Of a stretch of 64,000 bases of DNA, positions 36,079 through 47,900 are shown piece after piece; position 1 is the stretch's first letter, and every line of letters begins with the position of its first letter. The stretch spans positions 12,105,001-12,169,000 of the forward strand of contig WHVY01000002.1 in NCBI GenBank assembly GCA_022266195.1, given 5' to 3'. A program made the translations under genes and the position numbers. The notes beneath the pieces are model-generated. The model was not told the DNA's origin and ran no database searches. It worked only from the letters and a program-made list of their open reading frames with translations. The DNA comes from Tetranychus cinnabarinus. Taxonomy: Eukaryota > Arthropoda > Arachnida > Trombidiformes > Tetranychidae.

Positions 36079-39000
36079 TCACTGTTTTGTTCCTTTTGAA
36101 GATCTCTTGGTTAATGGCTGGTTAAAATACCAATTATCACCTAAATTGTGGAAGACCTAAATGAGACAGAAAAGATAAACAAAGAACATTATTGTAATAT
36201 TTCATTAAATTAGAAGATTATTAATGAATTTTATGATAGAATTTCTTTCTCGTATTCAAATAGACGTAGAATACTGAAAATAAATTCTATATCGACAGAC
36301 AAATATGATAATCTAACCCGATTAATCCATTTTTCTTTAGTTTGTTGCCTTTCTTTAACTAAATCCCGTTGACCTTGTTCAACGGCAAATTTGGCATTAG
36401 TAGCAGCATTAACATCACGCATTTTCAAAGCTCTGGTAACTTCTTTCCATAAACGCCTTGACTCATAAACCTCTTGCTCTGAGATGGGTTTGACAACCTT
36501 TTTAATCGTTTTCATAGCTTTTGTATCCACAAATACTTCTGCTTGACTATTTGGTCGTTTTGAATACATAACGCCATTCCATTCACCACTCAGTGTCATG
36601 ATAACTTTCTTTGATGGATTCAATATTTCACCGGTAACTCGATGTTTTTTACCTCCATAGAAAGGCTGTAAATTAAGAGATACAATATGATTAGTATTGT
36701 TCACCAAATTATTTACTTTGTTGGAATAAGAATTTTTTCTTAAAAATTATTATTCCTAATACTTTAGAATTATGCATTTACCTTGGTTAAAAAATCAATA
36801 TTTGCATGGTAACCTGATTGAGGACAAGTGACTGAAACAGAGCCTCCAAGCTCAATCCATGGTACTGTTAAAATCGATCGCCCATAGGCACTTGGAAAAG
36901 TGATTATATATTCTTCTCCTTTATCCAATAAATATATTGAGCCTTGGCCAATATGAAGAACTCCTATGGAAAGACCAAGAAATTTGGATTTCGTATAAAT
37001 ATGTGCCGAGCACATTATCCGTTTATCAACATGTTCAGCATAAAAAGCAGATATTGGTGGATGATGTGAAACTTGTTCAGCGAGAAAAGTGAGATCATTG
37101 GATGTTGCCCATGGGATTGGTCCATCTGAAACCAATTTTTCACCAGTTTCACTTTCAGACTAAATAATATGGAAAAAAAAGAAAAAGATGAATGTTAGTG
37201 AAATCTTCACAATTATTGATTATTTTTTGGTAAATGCATGCACCCATTAAATTTAAAGTTAATATCGGAATAAATTAATGGTTATTCATCCCAAATATTA
37301 TCCATTAAATGATTTCATTGGGATCAAGGTTAATTTTTTTTGCATTTAAATTATTGACTCAGGAAATGCATTTTCTATTCCAATTAAAGATGAAAAGAGT
37401 TGAAAGGCCAAGTTACCTGATTTGAAACTCCTGGTAATTTCCAGTAGCATTTGAATATTTCTCCTAAAACAGGGTTGTAAGGCTTTTTGGCAACACTGGT
37501 TTTTCGTCCAGCATGGAATGCAGAAAGATACCATCTAACAGTTGCTATGAATCGATCTTCTGGTGTCTCAAAATCAGGGATACTGGAAAAAAGAACAAAA
37601 AAATTAATATTTAAGTCACAATAACCATCATTTAGAGTTGAATGATAGCAGATAAAATCTACCAGTTTCAATCAACTAATGAACATATGTTTGGAAGGTT
37701 GGGTGGAAAGGTTGAGATGAAAATGAGGTAATGTATCAGATTAAGTTGAGCTGATCAAGAAATTAGGATCATGAATGGGAAGAGATAACAAGATAAAAAG
37801 CTATATTATATGCAATATCACATTAGCAAGTTTAGCATGAATGATTAATCATGAACAGAAAATAATCAATTGAATAGGTAGATTACATATAAATGGAAAT
37901 TTAAAGCTACTGCAAGCAGAAAAAATGGAAACAAAAGCTAACATTTATTAATTGACCCAGGAATAAATACGTTAAATTGAGGAAACCTTTGGAATCATTG
38001 GAGAATCGGAAAGAAAGAAATAGAAAGAGGGAATCAGAAGCACAAAAAAATGTTGATGATGTTGGCAAAAATTGTCAATTTTCAAAAGTGAAGTTGAGGT
38101 AAAAAGAGCACAATTATGATAAAATGAATCATTATAAAATTGATTGGGTTGCACATATTATGTCATTGGTATAGCTATCTACGAAGAGAGAAATCTATTG
38201 ATTGTTACAAGGATAATAATAACAATCATATCGGTGATAGTGGTGATGTTGGTCTTGCACTGATGGTAATGGTGATGAATGTATTAAATGATAAATTCAG
38301 AGGGGTGAGAGAGAAATAGAGAGACAAAGAAGGGTAGACAGGTTGAGTAAAGACACTGGGTATTGGTATGTGATTGAAAAAAAGGAATATTATGAAGATT
38401 GGTTCAATTGGAGGGAGATTATTGAGTTGTAAAGAATCTGCATCTATTTACCTGGTAAATAAATCGGGATGGGCAAAAAAATCGGCATACATTTCCAAAA
38501 GAGATCGCCTTTCCAAAATAAAGGTAGGTAAAACAACTTTAGTTAAATCCATACCAATTTTAACTTGGGATAAAAGGTGAGATATAACCGATCCATGGCT
38601 TTCAAAAGAGCTGAGGTCATCATCATCGTCCTCTTCATAAAATTTATCGTAATCTATGGTTGAAGAATCCATATTAAAGTCACTCAAAGAGTTAATGTTG
38701 AAAGATTCGATAGTCTTACAAGCAGCATCAATACTACCAATTGGTGAAGTGAGAGAAGGTGTTTCTTCAGTGGCATCATAAAAACAATCTTCCTCATCAC
38801 TACTTGAATAGGACATCTCAGGAACACCATTTAAACCAATATCACCAAGAACACGTCTTTTTAATTTGTTATTATCCACTGAATTGGTTGAACTTGCACT
38901 TTCTGGTCTACTATGGGAACCAACATCACGATTAAAATGATGATCTCTAATTTGTGTGACAGTCCCTTCTTCTTCCTCTTCTTCCTCTTCTTCTCCTTCT

Positions 39001-40873
39001 GTAGCTGTTGTTGTTGTTGAGGTGTTGGTTAGTTTTAGTGAAGATCTATTACCACTTGGATCATTTGGATCATTTTGACAATCCGAATCTGATAGGGATG
39101 ACCTTGTTTCAGCTTTATTTGCATCTTTTGTTGACTGTTGTGTTCCTTCCGAGTTTGTATTCATTCTTTCATTAAGCACACCATTAATAGGATTTAATGT
39201 ATTCTGTGAGTATAGATGAAAAAAAATACAGATTAATGCACAATTCAAATGATGGATACAGTGATGCTGATGATGATTTTGATTGTGATAATTACAGGTA
39301 AAATAACAGAATTGAAATCACAGTGAATTAAAGAAATAAAAAAATGACACAAAAAATAATAAATTTAACTGGCTTATAATCAAACTACCTTTTATACTTT
39401 GAGAGGCAAAGTGAGATACTGTGTTTATGATTTCTGTATTAGTTTCTCACTGAATCTTTCACATGAATTGAGCAAGATCGATAAACATGGGAAATCAATG
39501 GCTAGTGTAGTTTAGATATTCAAAATAACCAGATTGGATATGAATTGAAAAATTTTAGATGAATTATTAAAAACAAATAACAAGTCTGATCAAAAATACA
39601 ACTGCAGCTATTAATAACAAGTATCAACAAGGGGAGTGATGAAAACACTTGCGATGCAACTAGCAATAATTGATAGTGATTTTGCTCTTTCTTTTTCATA
39701 GTCAAATTGATAAGCTAATCTACAAAGGAAAAGTTGGAATGATCATTTTCTGTAAAACATGAAAGTTAAATTTTCAACTAATAATAAGGAAAACATGATT
39801 AACCACCCAGAACATTTTGTAAAAGTACTTAAGAAAATACATACATTCAAGATTCAGTTGAATGAAACTACTAAAAGGAGCTACAATTATAATAGTCAAT
39901 ACTGTCTGTTGGTTGGATTACAATGGATTTAATTCAGAGTATCTTCAATTCCAAGCAATTAGAATTTTTAGGTATGAAAGAACAAGTCTGAACAACAAGA
40001 AGCATAAACAGATAAAATGATATCAAACAATGTGTACAACAATCAAACAATCACACAACCTTACCATACATCAATTTCCGTCTAAACACTATTTAAAGTA
40101 AACTGATAAACTGATATAGATACTGAACAACTAAATAAACATCTTGATTTTTTGAGATGTGAAGTTTCGTTTAAAGGTAAGTTTAAGATAATCTAATGGC
40201 TATGGAAATCGAAAGAAAATTTGACCAGTCAATGAAAATTCTGAAAAATTACAAACAATAAAAATAAAAGTGCAGCGTAATGGTAAAATAGAGGTAAAAA
40301 GATACAGTAATTAATTGGCTGTCCTACCTTGGCAATTTGAAGAAGAATAATTGTATGTTTAACTGAGTCTAAAAGAGACAATAGAGAGGCCTTAATATCA
40401 ACTAATTTTTGTTTATCTCCCTCATCGGTAGCGGAGTCGATTTGATTATCCAAATACTTTGATTGGTTAATTAACAGATTAAGATAAGTATCTGTTTCGG
40501 CAATTTTTCTCTCATAATCTCTTATTGATGGAACCTGAAAGTGTTCACTTCGCTTAGGTCTACGTCGATGAGTATGCCTAAGAATGGTCTCCTCTAAAGC
40601 TGTTACCCATTTTACTCGTTCCTCTGCTGTTTGAGCTTGAAAATGAAACATTTTACAATCAACGGTTATGGTGAAAGTACAATCTTCTTCGGCATCAATT
40701 CCAATAACAGCACCTTTCAATCGGACACATCCTCGTCTATCACCACGAACCATTTTTTCCTTTGAAGTGTAGTAAGATAGTAAAGCTTGATCATGATCCA
40801 AAACAAACCAACGGTACTGCCAACCATTCACAACATTGGTCCATTTACAAAGAGGACCTTCCAATATACTCAT
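36079..40873 (-). CDS. OSBPL9: Oxysterol-binding protein-related protein 9 (ORP9)
   Basis: Lipid-transfer protein that exchanges sterol or PS for PI4P at ER-Golgi contacts (family knowledge). Exons: 40873-40328, 39203-38452, 37582-37417, 37159-36782, 36665-36318, 36156-36079; 755 residues with phases consistent throughout. A PH domain occupies about residues 3-98 (GPLCKWTNVVNGWQYRWFVL). A FFAT-like motif for VAP binding, CFYDATE (residues 322-328), sits after an acidic run. The lipid-binding ORD begins about 420 and holds the family fingerprint EQVSHHPPI, plus KPYNPVLGEIF and PFYGGKKHRVTGEI. The last exon encodes the conserved tail GDNWYFNQPL. An nine-glutamate run (about residues 253-261) is lineage-specific. 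Length matches human ORP9 (about 736). Confidence 0.93.
37583..38451. other. ORP9 intron
   Basis: An 869-bp intron between the exon ending HPDLFT and the exon starting IPDFETPED. It contains GA-rich sequence near 38300-38335 and no recognised exon. Confidence 0.85.
39204..40327. other. ORP9 intron after the PH-domain exon
   Basis: A 1.1-kb AT-rich intron. The flanking exons join in phase 0. An alternative short ORP9 isoform without the PH domain, as in mammals, could start from this intron, but no promoter is visible. Confidence 0.75.
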
Positions 40874-41979
40874 TATTCACCACTTGAATACAAATTTGAT
40901 TAGATAATAACAACAATAAATAATTAAAAATGGATAAAATTGATCTAGTCAAAACTGGTAAAAAGAAAACAAATAAACAAAACCGAGAAAAGGCTGAGAT
41001 AATGAGACAAATTTATAAACGGTCCCTAAGGAGGAGTTAAATTTAATTTTACATCAAATTTCATTGCGATTTTTTAATCATTAAATCACTCAATGAATTT
41101 CCCTTCGTAAATTATCGCTAAAAGACTCTAGAAATCAGATTGAAAACACAATTTAGGTTGAATTTGATCAATCAAGGAAGATTGAAAAAGATGAAAATAC
41201 GATGCCCGGCAAATAGTGTGAATAAGCTATTCCAAGAGATTTACACATGCCTGCTACAGTTTACTTCTGTAGCCCGCCAATCTCAAAAAAAGTTCATGAT
41301 TAAGATTCAGGTTGAGTTTACAATACAATATTAAGTTTTTGGGTTACAAAGTGTTTCTTGGATTACATAGTTTGTTGTTCACACTACCATCTTGATAGAA
41401 ACAGGTATTAGGTGTTAATCAATTGAATAAGAAGCAAAGCTTTATTTACCATAACTTTGTTATTCTCATGAAAATAGTGTAGGATTGAAACCAGTTAACA
41501 TCCATTTGGGCACTTACGACCAAATTTCAGTTCATTTACAACGTTTATCGATGAAATTAAATAAACAATCGAAGGAAATAAACTTAATAATGTGTAATAA
41601 AAAAATGTCGATTGTAATCAAAACAAATTCACCGGTAAATAAATGTTATGGTGCCCCCTAGTGAATAATATCTATAGTGGAACATCAGATTGAGTGCGCA
41701 AACATCATTTTAATTTTATTTATCTTTAAACTTCATTCATTTTTTTTCTCTAATGAATGGTTTGGATTAATTGTTTTGTTATTAAATGTTGAATTTAAAA
41801 TTATCGCAGTTTTCCAATTAATTCGTTAACCGTTTCCATCTTGTTTGTTACAGTCATTGTAGTCTCTGTTTCCCACTGATTCAATCTTACTGTTTAGAAG
41901 TCAATATCTTACTTTAACATTATCAAATTGGTAATCATTATTTTTTAACAGTTAATTATATCAAGTGTTCACCTCCGTG
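40874..41979. other. Divergent promoter region of ORP9 and ARPC1
   Basis: Head-to-head gap of 1.1 kb between two widely expressed genes. It contains a CTCF-like site at 41650-41664. Short open frames here (for example 41140-41334) lack family similarity and are treated as noise. Confidence 0.6.
41650..41664 (-). promoter_or_regulatory. CTCF-like binding site
   Basis: The plus strand reads GGTGCCCCCTAGTGA, so the minus strand reads TCACTAGGGGGCACC. This closely matches the core of the conserved bilaterian CTCF motif (CCASYAGRKGGCRS). It is an unusual G/C island in AT-rich sequence and sits between two divergent genes. Confidence 0.5.
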
Positions 41980-43932
41980 ATGACTCAAGTAAACGTTTTC
42001 ACCAGCGAACCAGTTCCTTGCCACTCATTTTCTCCGGATAGATCAAGTAAGTGAATAGTCGTGTATCAAAAGTGAACTTGTCCCATCTAGTCTGCTCTTT
42101 GATCAGTCTAGTGGTGATCATTTGACTGGAACAAAGTAAATTATCATCCATCATCTTTGACATTTATCGAATTAATGATTCGTTGGATTGAAAGCAATCC
42201 TCGAGCCTTCTTCTTTTCGAGTCTTTATTTTCCAACTTCTTTGATTTATTGCTTTGTTCATTTTTCATCTTATGTAAACTTTTGAATTAGGTTCATAATA
42301 ACCGGTCTCTATGATATGACTCTGTACTAATCTCTGGTTTTACTTTTTTTTATCTTCTACCCACAGAAGTCGCAATATCTCCAAATAACAATGAAGTGCA
42401 CATATTTAAGAAGGACAATTCCAAGTGGTTACAGGAAACTGTTCTTTCTCAACATGATCTTCGTGTGACATCCATTGATTGGGCTCAAAAAACTAACAAA
42501 ATTGTCAGCTGTAGCGCTGTAAGTGTTTATTCAATTCTATTGTTTACATTGAATCACATTCGGATTTCTTATTTCCAAATCAGGATAAAAATGCCTATGT
42601 TTGGTCTCTTGATAATGGTGTTTGGAAACCTACATTAGTTATTTTAAGAATCCATCGAGCAGCTACAGTTGTACGATGGTCACCTAATGCAGATAAATTT
42701 GCAGTTGGATCTGGAGACCGTACTATATCCGTTTGTTTCTTTGAAGAAGCAAACGACTGGTGGATTTGTAAACATATTAAAAAGCCGATCAAATCAACTG
42801 TTACCTGCCTTGATTGGCATCATAACAATATCCTGCTTGCCTGTGGTTCAACTGATTACAGAGCTAGGATATTTTCAGCTTATGTCAAAGAAGTTGATTC
42901 AGCAAATCCGGAGCCCAGTGAATGGTCATCAAAACCAACTGCATCAACTGGAAATCTTATCGGTGAATGGACTACCGGTGGAGGTAAATTAATAAGGACT
43001 ATAAATAAATCTCTACTTCCATAAGAAAAAAAGGAGATTGTAACTAACCTGTTTCATCCCATTTTTTTGCAACACAATTATGTTATTAGTCATGTTCACT
43101 TGTTTCCCTTATAAACCTATCAGTTACATCCTTTTAAAGCAAAAAAGCTCAAGTCTCTTTTGGATCTGTTTCATTTATGCATTTCACTCACATCTACACA
43201 CCTCTGTCTTTCCAAAGCCTCTTCTTCCACATCTACTATCATATTAGTAACTTTATCTAACTGTTCACTAGTTACACCCTCAATCAATTGGGTTGTTCAA
43301 AAGCCTTCTCTACCATTTTCAAATTTTATTAAACATTTGTTATCTTTTTTCTCTCAATTCAGGAGGATGGGTTCACGGAGTTGCTTTTTCTCCTGATGGT
43401 TCCAAATTGGCATGGGTATCCCATGATTCTTCAATCTCTGTTGTTGACGCCAAGAAAAATCAAGCTTTCATCACTGTTAAAACTCCTGATTTACCATACT
43501 TAACTTTAATTTGGTCCTCCAATCGTTTTATTATTGCTGCCGTGAGTTTTATTCATAGATTTTTGTTTCTTTATTGAGATTAGTTTCTAAAATTATTTTT
43601 TACGCTTTTATTCATAGGGTCATGACTGTTGTCCAATGTTATACAAATACGATGAAAACAATGGAAAACTAGAATGTCTCGAGAAGTTAGATAAATCAAC
43701 TAAAAAAGAAACCGACGGTTTCAGTGCGATGAGAAAATTCCGAGAACTAGACAAATTTGCAATCAGCTTGAATGATAATTCAAGTAGTGACTCGATATCG
43801 GACACCATTCATCAAAATAGTATCAGAGAAATTCGCGCACATTCATTATCGAAATCAGGAGGAGTTGACAGAATATCCACCGTTGGCTTGGATGGAAAGA
43901 TGGTTTTTTGGGACACTAGTCGCTATGTTTAA
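41980..43932 (+). CDS. Arpc1: Arp2/3 complex subunit 1 (ARPC1/p41)
   Basis: WD40 beta-propeller subunit of the Arp2/3 actin-branching complex. Exons: 41980-42046, 42367-42518, 42584-42983, 43363-43541, 43618-43932. The phases fit and give 370 residues, the same length as ARPC1A. Family landmarks are ISPNNNEVHIFKK, WKPTLVILRIHRAATVVRW, FAVGSGDRTISVCFFE, NDWWICKHIKKP, LDWHHNNILLA, GGWVHGVAFSPDGSKLAWVS, AAGHDCCPMLY and HQNSI. The final blade ends in GLDGKMVFWDTSRYV. The start ATG lies in GTGATGACTC and is followed by TQVNVFTSEPVPCHSF, which aligns with the family N-terminus. Confidence 0.96.
42047..42366. other. ARPC1 first intron
   Basis: A 320-bp intron from GTAAGTGAAT to CTACCCACAG. Nothing else was recognised in it. 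Confidence 0.85.
42984..43362. other. ARPC1 intron
   Basis: A 379-bp T/C-rich intron from GTAAATT to CTCAATTCAG. It interrupts a run of glycine codons before the WVHG motif. Confidence 0.85.
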
Positions 43933-44963
43933 TTGAAATTATAACCAACGTGGTCCAAAACCTAGTTGAAGATCACAAAAATGAGACAGTAAATAAAGCC
44001 AATTCAAACTCGATCATCAAAGATAAAACAAGAGCAGGAGACAAGCAAGAAAAATTACAGCCACCGTTAACATATATTCTTATATATTTTTTTCTCTCCC
44101 TACCTTTTTTTCTATAGCTTGCCTCTCTTTTTCACCCCTTCACCTTTTTTTTATTTCATTTCTTCCTGAAAAATTCAATTTACTGAAAAAGATTTTGTTT
44201 TGTGTCTTTTTTGAAGAAAACTTCATTTTTCGTTTGATATCTCGGATCAATGTCAAAAAGTGATTGATTTCCGGATTGATCATTAATTTCCAGTTTACTT
44301 CTTTTACTTTTACGAACTTTTTTCTTTCCTTATCAATCATTCAGTTTTAGATGCGTGAAAATCACCATATTTGAGTAGCCGATCGAAAAATGTGGTCAAA
44401 TTTGAACAAAATGTTGCTTGGTCAACAAACGAAACAAAATCTAGTATTAACTAAGAGGTGGAAAGGGGTGAAAAAGATTAATTAAACAGTTTATAATTCC
44501 CTTTTATCAAGGTTACTCTTTTTAATATTGTACTCTTGTTATATATTAAGGTCTCAATTGGAAACTTTGTTGGAAACTGTTTTAACAAATTACTGTCTTT
44601 TTTATGTACGGTAATAAATACAATAAATTTCCATTAAATGAGTTTTCCAGTAAACATTGTACAAACAAAATAACAAGAAATGCAAACTTTTCAAAATTTA
44701 TTATTTATTTAGTGGCAGCGAAGATTAAAATTAATCAATTTAAGAAAGATTAAGTGAAATGTAAAGTCAAGTTGACAAGGTAAGTGAAGGGATCAAGAAA
44801 GGGATTAAGGACAATAAATTAACCAAATGCTTTACATCAACATAATTAATCTTCAAATTTTGAACGTAATTATTATAAAAAATAATCATATTGTCATCTT
44901 TAAGAGGAATGTGGAAAGAACAAGGGATTTCATTAACTAAATTGTGTTATTTACAATAAATGA
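43933..44963. other. Convergent 3' UTRs of ARPC1 and the cadherin gene
   Basis: Tail-to-tail gap of about 1 kb. AATAAA words on plus at 44613-44630 suit ARPC1, and TTTATT words (AATAAA on minus) at about 44696-44708 suit the cadherin. The two transcripts would end within about 100 bases of each other. Confidence 0.65.
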
Positions 44964-47900
44964 TTACAATAGATGACCCAACCTCTGAGGTTCGAATTGA
45001 CTAACTTCCCCTTCAACTAAACCTGAAGTGTCGTTATTATCTGGTGAGTTATGATGATTTGCTCCCAACTCATGGTATTCATGAGCTTCGGATGAATTTG
45101 TTGCTGGTGCTGTTACTGTCGGGATTGGTGGTACACGCTGTCGAACACGAGTTCGTAAAGTAGCTGCGAGTGATGTGTAATGGTTGGATTCAGTTTCTGG
45201 TAATAGATTAGCAGTTGAAATCGAGGTTGTCTCTGGTAAACCATCGTAAATTGAACCTAAACCTATTGAAGGACCAACTCGATAAGATAATTCCTGTTCT
45301 TCGTAAAGCTTGAAGCCTGTCTCAGACCATAAAGGATTTTCTTTGGCTGATGTTCGATTGCCCGTGTTAGTTGCATTATTGGTTGGAACTTGTTGTCTCT
45401 TATCAGCATTGGAAACGCTTTTTGGTTTTCTCCATCTTGATTTAGCTGTTTCTTGGCCAGATAGTCCAGGGGCTAAGTGAAGGCTACTTCCGTGGACGCT
45501 TTGAGGTGATTCTGGTGCTTGATTTTGATTATTTACATTGTTAAGACCTTTCATAGCAGAAACCTTGGCTTTGTAAGCTGCTTTTGACGCTGATTCAATT
45601 AATTTATGGTGATACCAGGTTCTTAGGCAGCAACAGCCAACAGCCATTGAAAGGAACCCAACAATTAATAAAAGGACAAGAACCATTAAAACTATTGAAA
45701 TTAAATCCATATCTTCAATATCTGAATAAAGGAAGGATGATCTAGATTGGCCAGATGATCCTGCTAATGATATTTCTTCAATCATTATTTGATTTTCACT
45801 AGATAATAAATCGGCTCGCGAATCTAATTTGGCAATTATTCGTGAAGGGCTTAAATTTGTGTAGGTTCTGTCATCAACAACAAGAGCATAAACATCGGAC
45901 CATATCTTGACTGGACGACCAATTTTTGAGCTATAATGATATCTTATATCATTGATTATTGTACGTGAATCAGTTGCATTGCATAGTAGCTCTTCAATTT
46001 CATCTTTACGAGCATTTATTGCCTCGGGTTTCATTCGAATAGTTACTTTGATTAACTTTGACTCATCGTAAACCCAAAGGTAAACTTTTGACGTTGCTGT
46101 CCTATGAGGTGATGCTTTTTCACGAGCTTCGAGATGAAGTATAAATCTTGATCCAACTGAATATTGAGCCATTAAATGAGCAGTTACTATTTTACCTGAT
46201 TCAGCATCAATTGTAAACGGAGATGGAATTGGACGAACAGGAGTATCAGGTGAATCATAGCCTTTACGATATAAATCGATTGATGAAATTGTGTAAACAA
46301 GACTTGAATTTACTCCTTGATCAGGATCAAAAGCTTTAATTGAAACTGATAAAGCTCGACCAATTTCAGCACGATGATTTATTCCAGCTCGATAGATGGG
46401 TTTGCTGAAGGTGGGTTTATTATCATTTAAATCACTAATTATCACATGAACCAGTGCTAAAGATAAATCATCTGGGTCGTAAAGGCGAGATTTTATAGAT
46501 TCTTTATCTGCAACTTTGCGAAGATCACCAGAACGATTCAACAATGAATTGAATTCACTATATGATGGTAATAGCTCGTTTGGTGAAGGAACATCGCTAA
46601 AGGATAAATCAGGACTTGAAGAAGCTTTAATTACCAGATAATAATCTTGTTGAACTTCACGGTCAAACGAGATATTACTAAAAAGCTGTCCAGTAGATCG
46701 ATCAATGTGAAACTCTCCTGGAGCTCCATTAGTTCCAACAATATAATAATAGATTCGTTTATCTATTACATCTCGGTCAATGGCTAATAATTTACCAATT
46801 AAACTTCCTCTGGGCTGATTTTCTGGAATGGTAAATAAGTATGTTTCATCAGTATTACTATGGCGAGTGAATTCCGGTTTATTGTCATCCATGTCTTTAA
46901 TTTTCACTGTTAGCTTTTGAAGATTTTCAAATGACTGAGGCTCTCCCATATAATCTACAACAGATAAGACTAACTCATATGAATCATGTTGTTCTCTGTC
47001 AAAGGATATTTTAGAAGTTATCAAACCCGAATCGGGATCAATACGGAATTCATCAGTTTCTTGTACATTAGTTGAAGCATCCTTTTTAAATGAATAACGA
47101 ACAACTCCGTTATGGCCGTTATCTTCATCATAAGCCTCAACTCGGATTACTTTTGTTCCTGGTTTTTGGTTTTCCAAAAAGGCAATTGTTGGACTTGAAG
47201 GAATAATAAACTTAGGCTTATGTCGATTCATTTCAATAACTTTGATCTTGGCATGTGTTTCATCGAAAAATGGTCCTGAACCAGATTGGTCTCGAGCTTC
47301 AATTCGCAATTTGTATTCTTTAACGTTACCATTAACTTCAAGAGGTGATTTGACTGCATAAATCATTCCAGTTGCTCGATCAATGTCAAAAACATTTCGA
47401 GTATTACCAGATACGATTCTATAAGCTACTTGGCCATTAATTCCTTCATCAGGATCAACAGCACTTACTTGAAGAACAGGAATGCGATTTAGTGAAGGAG
47501 AACCATCAAAATGTCCAAATATTGACCCTTCATAATCACGAGAGGTGAAAGTTGGGGAATTGTCATTGACATCTTTAATTCGTATGTAAACTGGAATTGA
47601 AAGGAATCTATTGTGAGTATTTTGACGCGAACCATCAATATCAGTCGAGTCTGAACCATCAATAGGGTTATCTGTAGCGGCGACTTGCACTATTATTTCC
47701 CGAAAGCCTTTTTCTCGGTCCAATATTGCACCTGGAGCAACTTTTATTACTCCCGTTTCTGAGTCAATGATGAAATAGTCTGAATTGACACTAGAATCCA
47801 CATTTGACACTGGTGATGACCCACTTTGACTTATTATAGAATATGCAATTTTACCAAATTTACCACGATCACGATCAACTGCAGTCACTTTAAGCACCAC

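Noticed and set aside
41140..41334. 64-codon open frame between ORP9 and ARPC1
   Set aside because: Begins in AT-rich promoter DNA and has no recognisable motif.
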